Notes under the pieces: model-generated | The model's database searches: none | What the model was told of the DNA's origin: nothing | The model's input: only the letters and a program-made list of their open reading frames with translations | Assembly: GCA_039920165.1 (NCBI GenBank) | Contig: JBDSEG010000351.1 | Span: 1 to 5,571, forward strand | Direction of reading: 5' to 3' | Length of the DNA: 5,571 bases | DNA from: JBDSEG01 sp039920165 | GTDB taxonomy: Bacteria > Pseudomonadota > Gammaproteobacteria > Burkholderiales > Burkholderiaceae_C | Part shown: in pieces, positions 1 through 5,571 of the stretch | How the letters are laid out: each line of letters opens with the position of its first letter | How positions within the stretch are numbered: the stretch's first letter is position 1 | Translations under genes and position numbers: made by a program

Positions 1-218
1 ACGCTGCGCGTTGCCCACCGCGCCTACCTCTGCACACTTGCCCACAGCCTGCCACCACGACACAAAACAAAGGTCCGAAATCAAAGCCTCGAAACTCTCG
101 AGGTGGAAGATACAAGGGGCCACGCACAAGCCGGATGCTGCTGCGCAGCCCTCCGCCCCCGCCCTCTTACAGAGGGAGAGGGAGTCACTCACGTCGCTGC
201 GCATCACTCTTCTCAATC
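1..218. other. Unassigned stretch at the left edge
   Basis: No protein-coding segment here resembles a known family in any frame. A permease would be expected after the ATPase, but no membrane-protein-like sequence begins here. Two small inverted repeats are visible. One is at 87-103 (listed separately as a possible terminator). The other is CCCTCT-TAC-AGAGGG at 162-176, within a strand-asymmetric stretch, pyrimidine-rich before the loop and purine-rich after it. The stretch from about 60 to 120 is visibly less GC-rich than the neighbouring genes, as expected of intergenic DNA. Confidence 0.6.
78..103 (-). terminator. Possible rho-independent terminator downstream of the ABC transporter genes
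   Basis: Read on the minus strand, a perfect 6-bp stem (CCTCGA / TCGAGG, plus-strand 87-103) with a 5-base loop is followed at once by the T-rich stretch CTTTGATTT. It lies about 115 bp past the stop of the PhnC-like gene, in a patch poorer in G+C than the genes. The T-run is interrupted and the stem is short, so this is a candidate only. If real, it would end the binding-protein/ATPase transcript before any permease gene. Confidence 0.35.
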
Positions 219-1061
219 TCACCGACACGTCAACGCACGCGGCGTCTCTGCCGGCACCGGGTCGACGAACGGCGCGGCGCCGGCGAAATCGCTGGTCAGT
301 TCTTCCTCGTGATCGGCATACAGATCGCGCAGCATCACGTCGCTCACCTGCGCGGCCGGCAGGTCGAAGGCGACCCGGCCATCGCGCAGTGCGACGATGC
401 GCTCGAAGCTCGCGCGGGCGACCTCGACCTGGTGCAGCGTGGTGACGAGCGTAGCGCGAGCATCGCGCGCCGACGTGCACAGGCTCGCGATGGCCTGCGC
501 CGCGCGGGTCGGGTCGAGCGCCGAGAGCGGCTCGTCGACCAGCACCAGCTCGGCTCCGGAAACCAGCAAGCGTGCGAGGCCGACGCGCTGGCGTTCGCCG
601 CCCGAGAGGCGATCGACGCGTTCGAACAGCTTTTCGGCCAGATCAAAGCGCGCCAGCGCGCGCTCGGCCGCCGCGATATCGACCGGATAAAACAGCGAGC
701 GCAGGCTCTTCGCGAAGCCCCAGGCTGCGAGCCGCCCGGCCAGGACCGCGGTGACGACGCGCTGGCGCGGTGGCAGCGGCGGCACCTGCGGTGCGAGGAA
801 GAGCCGACCGCGCAGCCGGTGCAGTTCGCGCCGCGACAGCGACCACGGGTCGCGGCCCATCACCATCAGGCGGCCACCGACCGGCGCGATGGCGCATGCG
901 ATCGCGTGCAGCAGCGTCGTCTTGCCCGCGCCCGACGGGCCGATCACCGCGACGATCTCGCCGCGCTGCACCGCGAACGACACCGCCTCGAGCGCGAGCG
1001 CAGCGCCGCGCGCCGCCGGGTGGCGAACGCTCAGCGCCTCTAGCTGGAGGTGGGAGGTCAA
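219..1061 (-). CDS. PhnC-like ABC transporter ATP-binding protein (phosphonate/selenate-type importer)
   Basis: This is the cytoplasmic ATPase of an ABC importer, which would drive uptake of the ligand caught by the binding protein encoded just upstream. The 280-residue product has every hallmark of the ATPase fold: Walker A GPSGAGKT (41-48), Q-loop PQ (91-92), signature LSGGERQR (152-159), Walker B LVLVDE (172-177), D-loop ALD (181-183) and H-loop His210. The segment after the Q-loop (VLAGRL, then SLRSLFYP at about 119-126) resembles PhnC-family proteins more than other ABC ATPases. The C-terminal tail of about 30 residues after the core looks unstructured. The start is a TTG with no clear Shine-Dalgarno. 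The frame is open upstream only to the TGA that ends the binding-protein gene, with no ATG or GTG between, so TTG is the best choice. The gap to that gene is 42 bp, implying one operon. Substrate cannot be read from the ATPase; phosphonate, phosphite or selenate are all possible. Confidence 0.9.
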   Translation of the reverse strand: MTSHLQLEALSVRHPAARGAALALEAVSFAVQRGEIVAVIGPSGAGKTTLLHAIACAIAPVGGRLMVMGRDPWSLSRRELHRLRGRLFLAPQVPPLPPRQRVVTAVLAGRLAAWGFAKSLRSLFYPVDIAAAERALARFDLAEKLFERVDRLSGGERQRVGLARLLVSGAELVLVDEPLSALDPTRAAQAIASLCTSARDARATLVTTLHQVEVARASFERIVALRDGRVAFDLPAAQVSDVMLRDLYADHEEELTSDFAGAAPFVDPVPAETPRALTCR

Positions 1062-1103
1062 ACGGCGCGGGCGTTGCGCGTGAGGCGTATCGGTGGACTT
1101 GCT

Positions 1104-1973
1104 TCAGCGGTCCGATTTCAACAGGCCGGCGTTCTCGGCCGCAACCCTGATGCCGGCGTAGTTCTCGAATTGGGTCGGAATGAACTTCGTCGCGCGCTGC
1201 GTCTTGAGCAGCTCGGCGCCTTCGGGCGTCGATGCATTCAGATCGGTGAAGGCTTTGGCGATCTTCTCGCGGAGTGCAGCTGGCGTATCGGCATGCACCG
1301 ACCAGTTGTAGTCATAGTAGCTCGGCGTCGTATAGAACACTACGACCTCGGCCGGGTCGACCTTCTTGTCTTCGAGAAACTTGTTCCACACCGAGATATT
1401 CAGCGCGCCGGCATCGACCTTGCCGCTGGCCACGGCTGCGATGGTGGCGTCGTGCGCACCCGAGAAGCTGACGCGCTTCAGGTCCCTGTCGGGATCGATC
1501 TTGGCGGCGAGCAGGAAGCTGCGCGGCATCAGGTGGCCCGAGGTGCTCGACTGCGAGCCGAAGCTCAGCGTCTTGCCCTTCAGATCCTCGAGCCTGGTGA
1601 TGCCGCTGCCCTTGCTCGTGATGAAGACCGACTTGAACGATGCGTCCTCCTCGCGCTGAACCAGCGGGATCACCTTGCCGCCCGATCTCACCGACGCCTG
1701 CACGAACGTGAAGCCGCCGAACCAGGCCAGGTCGATCTTCCTGTTGACGAGCGCTTCGACCGCGGCGGCGTAGTCGGTAACCGGCGTCCACTCGACCTTC
1801 ATGCCAAGGCGCGACTCGAGATATTTGCCGAGCGGCGCAAATTTGCGCGCCAGCTCGGTCGGCGATTCGTCGGGGATGGCGGTCACGCGAAGCACTTGCT
1901 GCGCATTCGCAATAGCTGCAACGCCGAGCACGGCCACGGCCAGCAGGCCGCGCAGAAGAGTGGATCGATTCAT
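1104..1973 (-). CDS. PhnD-like periplasmic substrate-binding protein, putative selenate ABC transporter type
   Basis: This is the secreted ligand-binding subunit of an ABC importer in the phosphate/phosphite/phosphonate binding superfamily. The 289-residue protein starts with a typical Sec signal peptide: MNR, a hydrophobic core at about 6-22, and probable cleavage after Ala-Asn-Ala (24|25). Conserved stretches include IPDESP (33-38), VTDYAAAVEAL (65-75), DLAWFGGFT (81-89), SSTSGHLMP (142-150), SGAHDAT (171-177) and AGALN (188-192). The SSTSG loop is the usual oxyanion-binding loop of PhnD-like proteins. The IPDE, DLAWFGG and SGAHDAT pattern is, from memory, that of the clade annotated as putative selenate ABC transporter binding protein (TIGR04553). 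The selenate assignment in that clade rests mainly on genome association, so substrate is uncertain. The start is fixed by the signal peptide and a GGAG seven bases upstream (1981-1984). The longer open frame would run into egtD and is not used. It is first in a minus-strand unit with the PhnC-like ATPase and divergent from egtD. Confidence 0.9.
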   Translation of the reverse strand: MNRSTLLRGLLAVAVLGVAAIANAQQVLRVTAIPDESPTELARKFAPLGKYLESRLGMKVEWTPVTDYAAAVEALVNRKIDLAWFGGFTFVQASVRSGGKVIPLVQREEDASFKSVFITSKGSGITRLEDLKGKTLSFGSQSSTSGHLMPRSFLLAAKIDPDRDLKRVSFSGAHDATIAAVASGKVDAGALNISVWNKFLEDKKVDPAEVVVFYTTPSYYDYNWSVHADTPAALREKIAKAFTDLNASTPEGAELLKTQRATKFIPTQFENYAGIRVAAENAGLLKSDR

Positions 1974-1980
1974 GGCAGGG

Positions 1981-1984
1981 CTCC
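1981..1984 (-). promoter_or_regulatory. Ribosome binding site of the binding-protein gene
   Basis: GGAG on the minus strand sits seven bases before the ATG at 1973. It decides the start against the much longer open frame reaching 2264, because the signal peptide begins exactly at this ATG. Confidence 0.7.
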
Positions 1985-2087
1985 GGATAGATGAAGGCTG
2001 GCTCGGGCACGCACCATGCCCTCGGGCCGCGCATCTTAGGCAAAACCGTGGCAACCTGCTGTCCGCTGCGGCCCGGCGGCCCGATCC

Positions 2088-2092
2088 GAGGA
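2088..2092 (+). promoter_or_regulatory. Ribosome binding site of egtD
   Basis: GAGGA lies eight bases before the ATG at 2101. It fixes that start, giving a product of the usual EgtD length, against the in-frame extension back to 1801, which overlaps the divergent gene. Confidence 0.7.
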
Positions 2093-2100
2093 CTCCCGAC

Positions 2101-3069
2101 ATGACCTTCGACCCATCACCTTCGCCCCGCTTCATCCAGCTGCACCGAGAGGACGCGGCCGAGCTGCGGGCCGAACTCGTGCAGGGCCTGCTCCAGCCGG
2201 TGGCGCAGGTCGCGCCGAAATTTCTGTACGACGCGCTCGGCTCGCGCCTGTTCGAGGCCATCACCGAACTGCCCGAGTACTACCCGACCCGCACCGAGTC
2301 GGCGATATTCCAGGCCGACGGCCCGGCCATGGCGCAGGCGATCGGTGCCGGCGCGACGCTCATCGACCTGGGCGCCGGCAACTGTGCCAAGGCGGCCAAG
2401 CTGCTCACGCTGCTCGATGCGCGCCGCTATGTGGCAGTCGATATCTCCGTCGACTTTTTGCGCGATGCTCTGGCGGCGCTGGCGCGCCAGCATCCGCGCC
2501 TGTCCACGCTGGGCATCGGCCTGGATTTCTCGAATGCGCTCGACCTGCCCGCCGAGGCCTGCGAAGGCCGGCCGGTTTTTTTCTATCCGGGTTCGAGCAT
2601 CGGCAATTTCACCCGCCCGCAGGCACTCACCTTCCTGCGCCGCCTCCGCGAGCGCGCGAGCGGCGGCGGGCTGCTGATCGGCGTCGACCTGGTCAAGCCG
2701 GCCGAGATCCTCGAGCCCGCTTACGACGATGCGCTCGGCGTCACCGCGGCCTTCAACCTGAATCTGCTGCGCTATCTGAACCGGCTGATCGGCAGCGATT
2801 TCGACCCGCGAGAGTGGCGGCACGTTGCCTTCTTCGATGTAGCTCAGTCGCGCATCGAGATGCATCTTGAAGCGCGCGAGGATCTTACCGTGCGATGGGA
2901 AGGCGGCGAGCGCGGCTTCGCCGAAGGCGAGCGCATCCACACCGAGAATTCCTACAAGCACACTCTCGAAGGGTTTGCCGCGCTGCTGCGCGAGGCGGGC
3001 TTCGAAGCGACGCGGCATTGGACGGATGAGCGGGAGTGGTTTGGGGTGTGGTGGGCGCGGGCGGTGTAG
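2101..3069 (+). CDS. egtD: L-histidine N-alpha-methyltransferase (ergothioneine/hercynine biosynthesis)
   Basis: EgtD transfers three methyl groups from S-adenosylmethionine to the alpha-amino group of L-histidine, making hercynine, in the cytosol. This is the first step towards ergothioneine, and hercynine is also the acceptor in selenoneine synthesis. The 322-residue product matches the family length (about 320). Visible landmarks are EYYPTR (59-64), the SAM-binding loop IDLGAGN (88-94), Asp114 at the end of the next strand (probable ribose ligand), FYPGSSIGNF (161-170) with Asn169, Tyr208 in AYDD, GVTAAFNLNLL (213-223), and TENS with Glu282 and Ser284. In the mycobacterial enzyme an Asn, a Tyr, Glu282 and Ser284 bind histidine, so the active site looks complete. 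The gene is divergent from the selenate-type transporter genes and is followed by a gene-poor gap. No egtB partner is visible on either side, which is unusual because egtB and egtD are often adjacent; a partner must be elsewhere. Confidence 0.95.
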   Translation: MTFDPSPSPRFIQLHREDAAELRAELVQGLLQPVAQVAPKFLYDALGSRLFEAITELPEYYPTRTESAIFQADGPAMAQAIGAGATLIDLGAGNCAKAAKLLTLLDARRYVAVDISVDFLRDALAALARQHPRLSTLGIGLDFSNALDLPAEACEGRPVFFYPGSSIGNFTRPQALTFLRRLRERASGGGLLIGVDLVKPAEILEPAYDDALGVTAAFNLNLLRYLNRLIGSDFDPREWRHVAFFDVAQSRIEMHLEAREDLTVRWEGGERGFAEGERIHTENSYKHTLEGFAALLREAGFEATRHWTDEREWFGVWWARAV

Positions 3070-3410
3070 GTCACGGCCAGTGTTATGCGCGCGGCGACGC
3101 GCCTGTCTCGCAAATTAACAAACTGCCTCGAACACAGAAATTCGGACACTCCCCTTCAGCCGCGCGAAGTAGATGGCCCGGGCTCAGCCCTGCTTTCCCA
3201 TGCCCGGCGTGACCACCGAACCTTGCGACATCCGCCACTTTGCGGAATGACTGTTCCTGCTTCGGGTTCGTTGTCGACCCAGGCGAAGAACTCCAGGCGC
3301 TCTTCGTCGGACCAGATCTTGGCCGCCTCTGCCCTCGCCTCGAGGCATCGCGCGCTGCCCGAAACCGCCCGATCGCGCAAGGACTTTCGCGCCACTAGAC
3401 TCGCGCCGCG
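3070..3410. other. Gene-poor gap between egtD and the antiporter operon
   Basis: No intact gene is supported in these 341 bp. The central part carries the decayed RelE/HigB-like toxin on the minus strand (listed separately). Just after egtD there is a small GC-rich hairpin (GCGCG/CGCGC, 3087-3102) without a T-run, too weak to call a terminator. A promoter for the antiporter operon should lie in the right part, but no convincing one is seen. Confidence 0.55.
3115..3350 (-). pseudogene. Remnant of a RelE/HigB-family toxin gene
   Basis: On the minus strand, from about 3320 down to 3213, a frame reads KIWSDEERLEFFAW, then NEPEAGTVIP, then SGGCRKVRW. This is the typical body of RelE/ParE-superfamily toxins of the HigB kind (family pattern: NPxAGDVIPGSGGxRKxRW). 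The family continues with xxPGxGKxGGxRxIYF. That continuation is present here but in a different frame: TPGMGKQG, a TGA (3184-3186), then ARAIYFARLKG, ending at TAA (3115-3117). One base appears lost at about 3211-3212, and an expected Gly codon after KQG has become TGA. The N-terminal strand and start codon are not recognisable, and after LKG the similarity fades. No antitoxin gene fits between this remnant and the end of egtD. These lesions together indicate a dead gene. The family match is from memory of the motif, not from a search. Confidence 0.7.
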
Positions 3411-4673
3411 ATGCCAACGTCCAACCCGCTTCCCGCCCCCTCCTGGCCCGCTTCGCTGTCTGCCGACGCCTTGTGGTCGCTCGACGCGCTGCGCGCCGAC
3501 CCGGTGCTGGGCATCGCCGTGATGATGCTCGCCGCGGTGGTGCTGGCCGAGGTGCTGCACCGCGCCTGGCGCGTGCCGCGAATCTGCGGCCACATGCTGA
3601 TGGGCGCGCTCGCGGGTCCGCTGGTGCTGCGCGTGCTCGACCCGCGCGAACTCACCGGCTGGAAGCCGCTGATCGACCTGGCGATCGGCGCGCTGCTGTT
3701 CGAGCTCGGTACGCGCATCCGGCCGCGCTGGCTGTTCGACAACCCGTGGCTTGCATTGAGCTGTATCTTGCAGGCGGTCTTGTGCGGCACGCTCGCGACG
3801 GCCGCGCTGCTCGCCTTCGACGTTCCGCTCGGCTCGGCGGCGCTGGCCGGCGTGGTGGCACTGTCGACCTCGCCGGTCATCGTGCTGGCGGTGGTGCACG
3901 AAACGAAGTCTCGCGGCCAGGTGACCGAGCGCGTGCTGCTGATGGCGGCGATCAACAGCGTCGTCGCGGTGCTCGGTATCAAGTTGTGCGGCGTGCTGCT
4001 CGCGTCGGACATAGACAGCGCGCGCGACGAATGGCTGACGGCGATGGCGAGCTCGGCCTGGGTCGTCAGCGGCTCCTTCCTGCTTGGGCTGGCGGGCGGC
4101 TTCGTGCTCGATCGGTTGAGCGCGCTCGTTCGCGGCACGCCGGCGATGCCGGTGCTGCAGATCGCCCTCGTCATCAGCGCGAGCCTGCTCGCCGCGCACT
4201 GGAAGCTCTCGCCCCTGCTCGCTCTGCTCGTGGCCGGCATGACGGCACGCGAGCGCATGCGCCACGGCCTCACGGTCGAGCCACACCTGGGTTCGGCCGG
4301 CGCGGTCCTGAACGTGATGCTGTTCATCAGCACCGGGCTGCTCTTCAGCGTCGACGGCGCGCAGACGCTGTGGCCGTGGGTGCTGGCGCTCATCGCCGCG
4401 CGGCTCGCCGGCAGCGCGCTGGCGGTCGCGGGCCTGGCGCGACTGTCGGGCCTTGGGTGGCGCCAGGCTGGCGCGCTGACGCTCGCGCTGCAGCCGATGA
4501 GCAGCCTCGCGGTGCTGCTGGCTGTCGACACCTTCGGCGGCGCGGCCAACCTGCCCGGCGTCGATGCCTTTGCGCTGCAGGCATTGCTGGTCGCGACCAC
4601 GCTGATGCAGCTCACCGGTCCGGTATGGACCTCGATCGCGCTGCGCCAGGTGGCGCACGAGAACACGGCCTGA
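3411..4673 (+). CDS. CPA2/Kef-type cation:proton antiporter-like membrane protein
   Basis: This is an inner-membrane transporter of the sodium/hydrogen exchanger fold, with only the transport domain and no C-terminal TrkA-N (nucleotide-binding) domain as in KefB/KefC. The 420-residue product has about 11-13 hydrophobic segments, for example about 32-50, 58-75, 88-100, 113-136, 140-163, 175-198, 215-235, 247-278, 295-313, 320-345 and 353-373. Family landmarks are ICGHMLMGALAGPL (58-71, like the G-x-L-L-x-G-x-L-x-GP motif), ALLFELGTRI (94-103, like LLFxxGLEL) and STSPVIVLAVVHE (152-164). Where Kef proteins carry Gln-Asp in the ion-binding helix, this one reads AINSVVAVLG (180-189), with no acid. 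Arg331 may stand where the family has a basic residue in the late core helix. The start at 3411 has no good Shine-Dalgarno, but a start at Met38 would cut into the first helix. The stop overlaps the next start (TGATG), so the two are translated as a pair. Ion specificity is unknown. Confidence 0.85.
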   Translation: MPTSNPLPAPSWPASLSADALWSLDALRADPVLGIAVMMLAAVVLAEVLHRAWRVPRICGHMLMGALAGPLVLRVLDPRELTGWKPLIDLAIGALLFELGTRIRPRWLFDNPWLALSCILQAVLCGTLATAALLAFDVPLGSAALAGVVALSTSPVIVLAVVHETKSRGQVTERVLLMAAINSVVAVLGIKLCGVLLASDIDSARDEWLTAMASSAWVVSGSFLLGLAGGFVLDRLSALVRGTPAMPVLQIALVISASLLAAHWKLSPLLALLVAGMTARERMRHGLTVEPHLGSAGAVLNVMLFISTGLLFSVDGAQTLWPWVLALIAARLAGSALAVAGLARLSGLGWRQAGALTLALQPMSSLAVLLAVDTFGGAANLPGVDAFALQALLVATTLMQLTGPVWTSIALRQVAHENTA

Positions 4674-5571
4674 TGGATACCGAACCGAACCCCGCCCTGG
4701 CGCTGCAGGACTTCACCACCTCGCAGCCCCTCACGCTCGGTGTCGAGCTCGAACTGCAGCTCGTCGGCAGCCACGATTTCGACCTCGAGCCGCAGGCCGA
4801 AGACCTGCTGCGCGTGCTCGAGGGCCACAGCGGCGCATGGGACGTGAAGCCCGAGATCACACGCAGCATGATCGAGATCGGGACTTCGATCCAGCGCGAG
4901 CATCAGGGCCTGCTGGCCGAACTGCTCGATCTGCGCGGGCAGCTCTCGCGCGGCGCACGCAAGCTCTCGATCGGCATTGCCGGTGGCGGCACGCACCCCT
5001 ACCAGCACTGGAGCCAGCAGAAGATCTTCCCGACCGAGCGCTTCCACTACATCAGCGAGCTCTACGGTTACCTGGCCAAGCAGTTCACGGTGTTCGGCCA
5101 GCATGTGCACGTCGGCTGCGAGGACGGCGACCGCGCGCTGTGGCTACTGCACGCGCTGTCGCGCTATGTGCCGCACTTCATCGCGCTCAGCGCCTCGTCG
5201 CCCTTCGTGCAAGGCGACGACACCGGTTTCGACTCGGCGCGCCTCAATTCGATCTCGGCGTTTCCACTCGCCGGTCGGGCGCCGTTCTGCCTGACCTGGG
5301 ACGATTTCGGAAAATATTTCGACAAGATGACCAGCACCGGCGTGGTCCGGTCGATGAAGGATTTCTACTGGGATATCCGCCCCAAGCCGGAATTCGGCAC
5401 CATCGAGCTGCGGGTGTGCGATACGCCGCTCACGGTCGAGAGGGCCGCGGCGCTGGCGTGCTACCTGCAATGCATCTGCCGCCACCTGCGCGAAGCGCGG
5501 CCGTTCGAACCGGCCGAAGACGACTACCTCGTCTACACCTACAACCGCTTCCAGGCCTGCCGCTTCGGCCT
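4673..5571 (+). CDS. ybdK: YbdK-family carboxylate-amine ligase (glutamate--cysteine ligase type 2-like), 3' end cut by the window
   Basis: This is an ATP-dependent ligase of the glutamate-cysteine ligase superfamily. Escherichia coli YbdK has weak gamma-glutamylcysteine synthetase activity in vitro, but the physiological substrates of the family are not settled. The 299 visible codons cover roughly the first four fifths of a protein that is usually about 370 residues long. Visible motifs are LGVELELQL (22-30, the acidic metal/ATP-binding strand), EITRSMIEIGT (61-71), GGGTHP (104-109), FGQHVHVGCED (141-151) and YWDIRPKPEFGTIELRVCDTPLT without a break at about 232-254. The last of these is diagnostic of YbdK rather than of classical GshA or plant-type GCL. 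No signal peptide or membrane segment is seen. The ATG overlaps the stop of the antiporter gene by one base and lacks its own Shine-Dalgarno, pointing to translational coupling. The frame is intact to the edge. Confidence 0.93.
   Translation, partial: MDTEPNPALALQDFTTSQPLTLGVELELQLVGSHDFDLEPQAEDLLRVLEGHSGAWDVKPEITRSMIEIGTSIQREHQGLLAELLDLRGQLSRGARKLSIGIAGGGTHPYQHWSQQKIFPTERFHYISELYGYLAKQFTVFGQHVHVGCEDGDRALWLLHALSRYVPHFIALSASSPFVQGDDTGFDSARLNSISAFPLAGRAPFCLTWDDFGKYFDKMTSTGVVRSMKDFYWDIRPKPEFGTIELRVCDTPLTVERAAALACYLQCICRHLREARPFEPAEDDYLVYTYNRFQACRFG

Larger units (their letters stand above)
1974..2100. promoter_or_regulatory. Divergent intergenic region between the transporter unit and egtD
   Basis: These 127 bp separate the divergent starts of the binding protein and egtD, so they should hold promoters for both directions and any shared operator. 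I see both ribosome binding sites, but no convincing -35/-10 pair and no strong palindrome. A weak TAAGAT-like element on the minus strand (about 2034-2039) has no matching -35. No known riboswitch is recognised. Confidence 0.5.

Noticed and set aside
162..176. Perfect hairpin CCCTCT-TAC-AGAGGG
   Set aside because: There is no T-run on either strand, and the surrounding purine/pyrimidine-rich sequence makes small palindromes likely. It may be a dispersed repeat, but one copy in the window is not enough to call one.
1..204. Minus-strand frame open from an ATG at 204 to the left edge (68 codons, six Cys)
   Set aside because: It starts 14 bp after the ATPase stop, as a next operon gene might, but its translation looks nothing like a permease or any known family and it runs through the possible terminator hairpin. 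Extending the sequence leftwards would settle it.
135..1043. Plus-strand open frame of 302 codons opposite the ATPase gene
   Set aside because: It is an Arg/Ala-rich shadow of the ATPase, whose minus-strand frame carries all ABC motifs.
1059..1106. UGA at the end of the binding-protein gene read as selenocysteine, fusing it to the in-frame ATPase
   Set aside because: Tempting in a possible selenium operon, but the binding protein is already full length, no SECIS-like hairpin follows the UGA, and a shared frame occurs by chance in one third of cases.
1801..2100. Upstream extension of the egtD frame
   Set aside because: It lies antisense to the binding-protein gene. The ATG at 2101 has a GAGGA at good spacing and gives the normal family length and residue numbering.
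1974..2264. 97-codon N-terminal extension of the binding-protein frame
   Set aside because: It overlaps the start of egtD on the other strand, has no recognisable content, and would bury the signal peptide that begins at the ATG at 1973.
3087..3102. GC hairpin after egtD as a terminator
   Set aside because: It has a five-base GCGCG/CGCGC stem in GC-rich DNA with no T-tract, expected by chance.
3156..5110. Two long minus-strand open frames (500 and 571 codons) opposite the antiporter and ligase genes
   Set aside because: Their translations are low-complexity (rich in Arg, Gln, His, Ala or Ser) with no domain. They mirror GC-rich codon positions of two well-supported plus-strand genes. Only the extreme 3' part of one of them (about 3213-3350) matches a real family, the toxin remnant.

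Overview
The window reads as chromosomal DNA from a high-GC proteobacterium. GC-rich third codon positions, strong gene-strand coding bias and the protein family content suggest a betaproteobacterium of the Burkholderiales. That placement is an inference from composition and family resemblance, not from a marker gene.

Layout. Positions 1-218 carry no convincing gene and hold a possible minus-strand terminator hairpin. Positions 219-1973 are a minus-strand two-gene transport unit. A periplasmic binding protein of the phosphate/phosphonate (PhnD-like) superfamily is transcribed first (1104-1973). Its sequence fits best the clade annotated as putative selenate ABC transporter binding proteins. 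A PhnC-like ABC ATPase follows (219-1061). No permease is visible. A 127-bp divergent intergenic region (1974-2100) separates this unit from egtD (2101-3069, plus strand), the histidine trimethyltransferase that makes hercynine, the precursor of ergothioneine and of selenoneine. Positions 3070-3410 hold no intact gene but contain, on the minus strand, a clearly recognisable decayed RelE/HigB-type toxin with a frameshift and a nonsense codon. From 3411 to the right edge there is a plus-strand operon: a CPA2/Kef-type membrane antiporter (3411-4673) whose stop overlaps the start of a YbdK-family carboxylate-amine (glutamate-cysteine) ligase (4673 to the edge, partial).

How the genes may work together. 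EgtD makes hercynine, onto which sulfur (ergothioneine) or selenium (selenoneine) is later installed. Its divergent neighbour is a transporter whose binding protein resembles the putative selenate-uptake clade. This invites, but does not prove, the idea of a selenium-uptake plus hercynine locus. The right-hand pair joins a Kef-like transporter to a ligase family with reported gamma-glutamylcysteine synthetase activity. Both halves of the window therefore touch on low-molecular-weight thiol or selenol chemistry. No senA, senB, senC, selD or egtB gene is present within these 5.6 kb.
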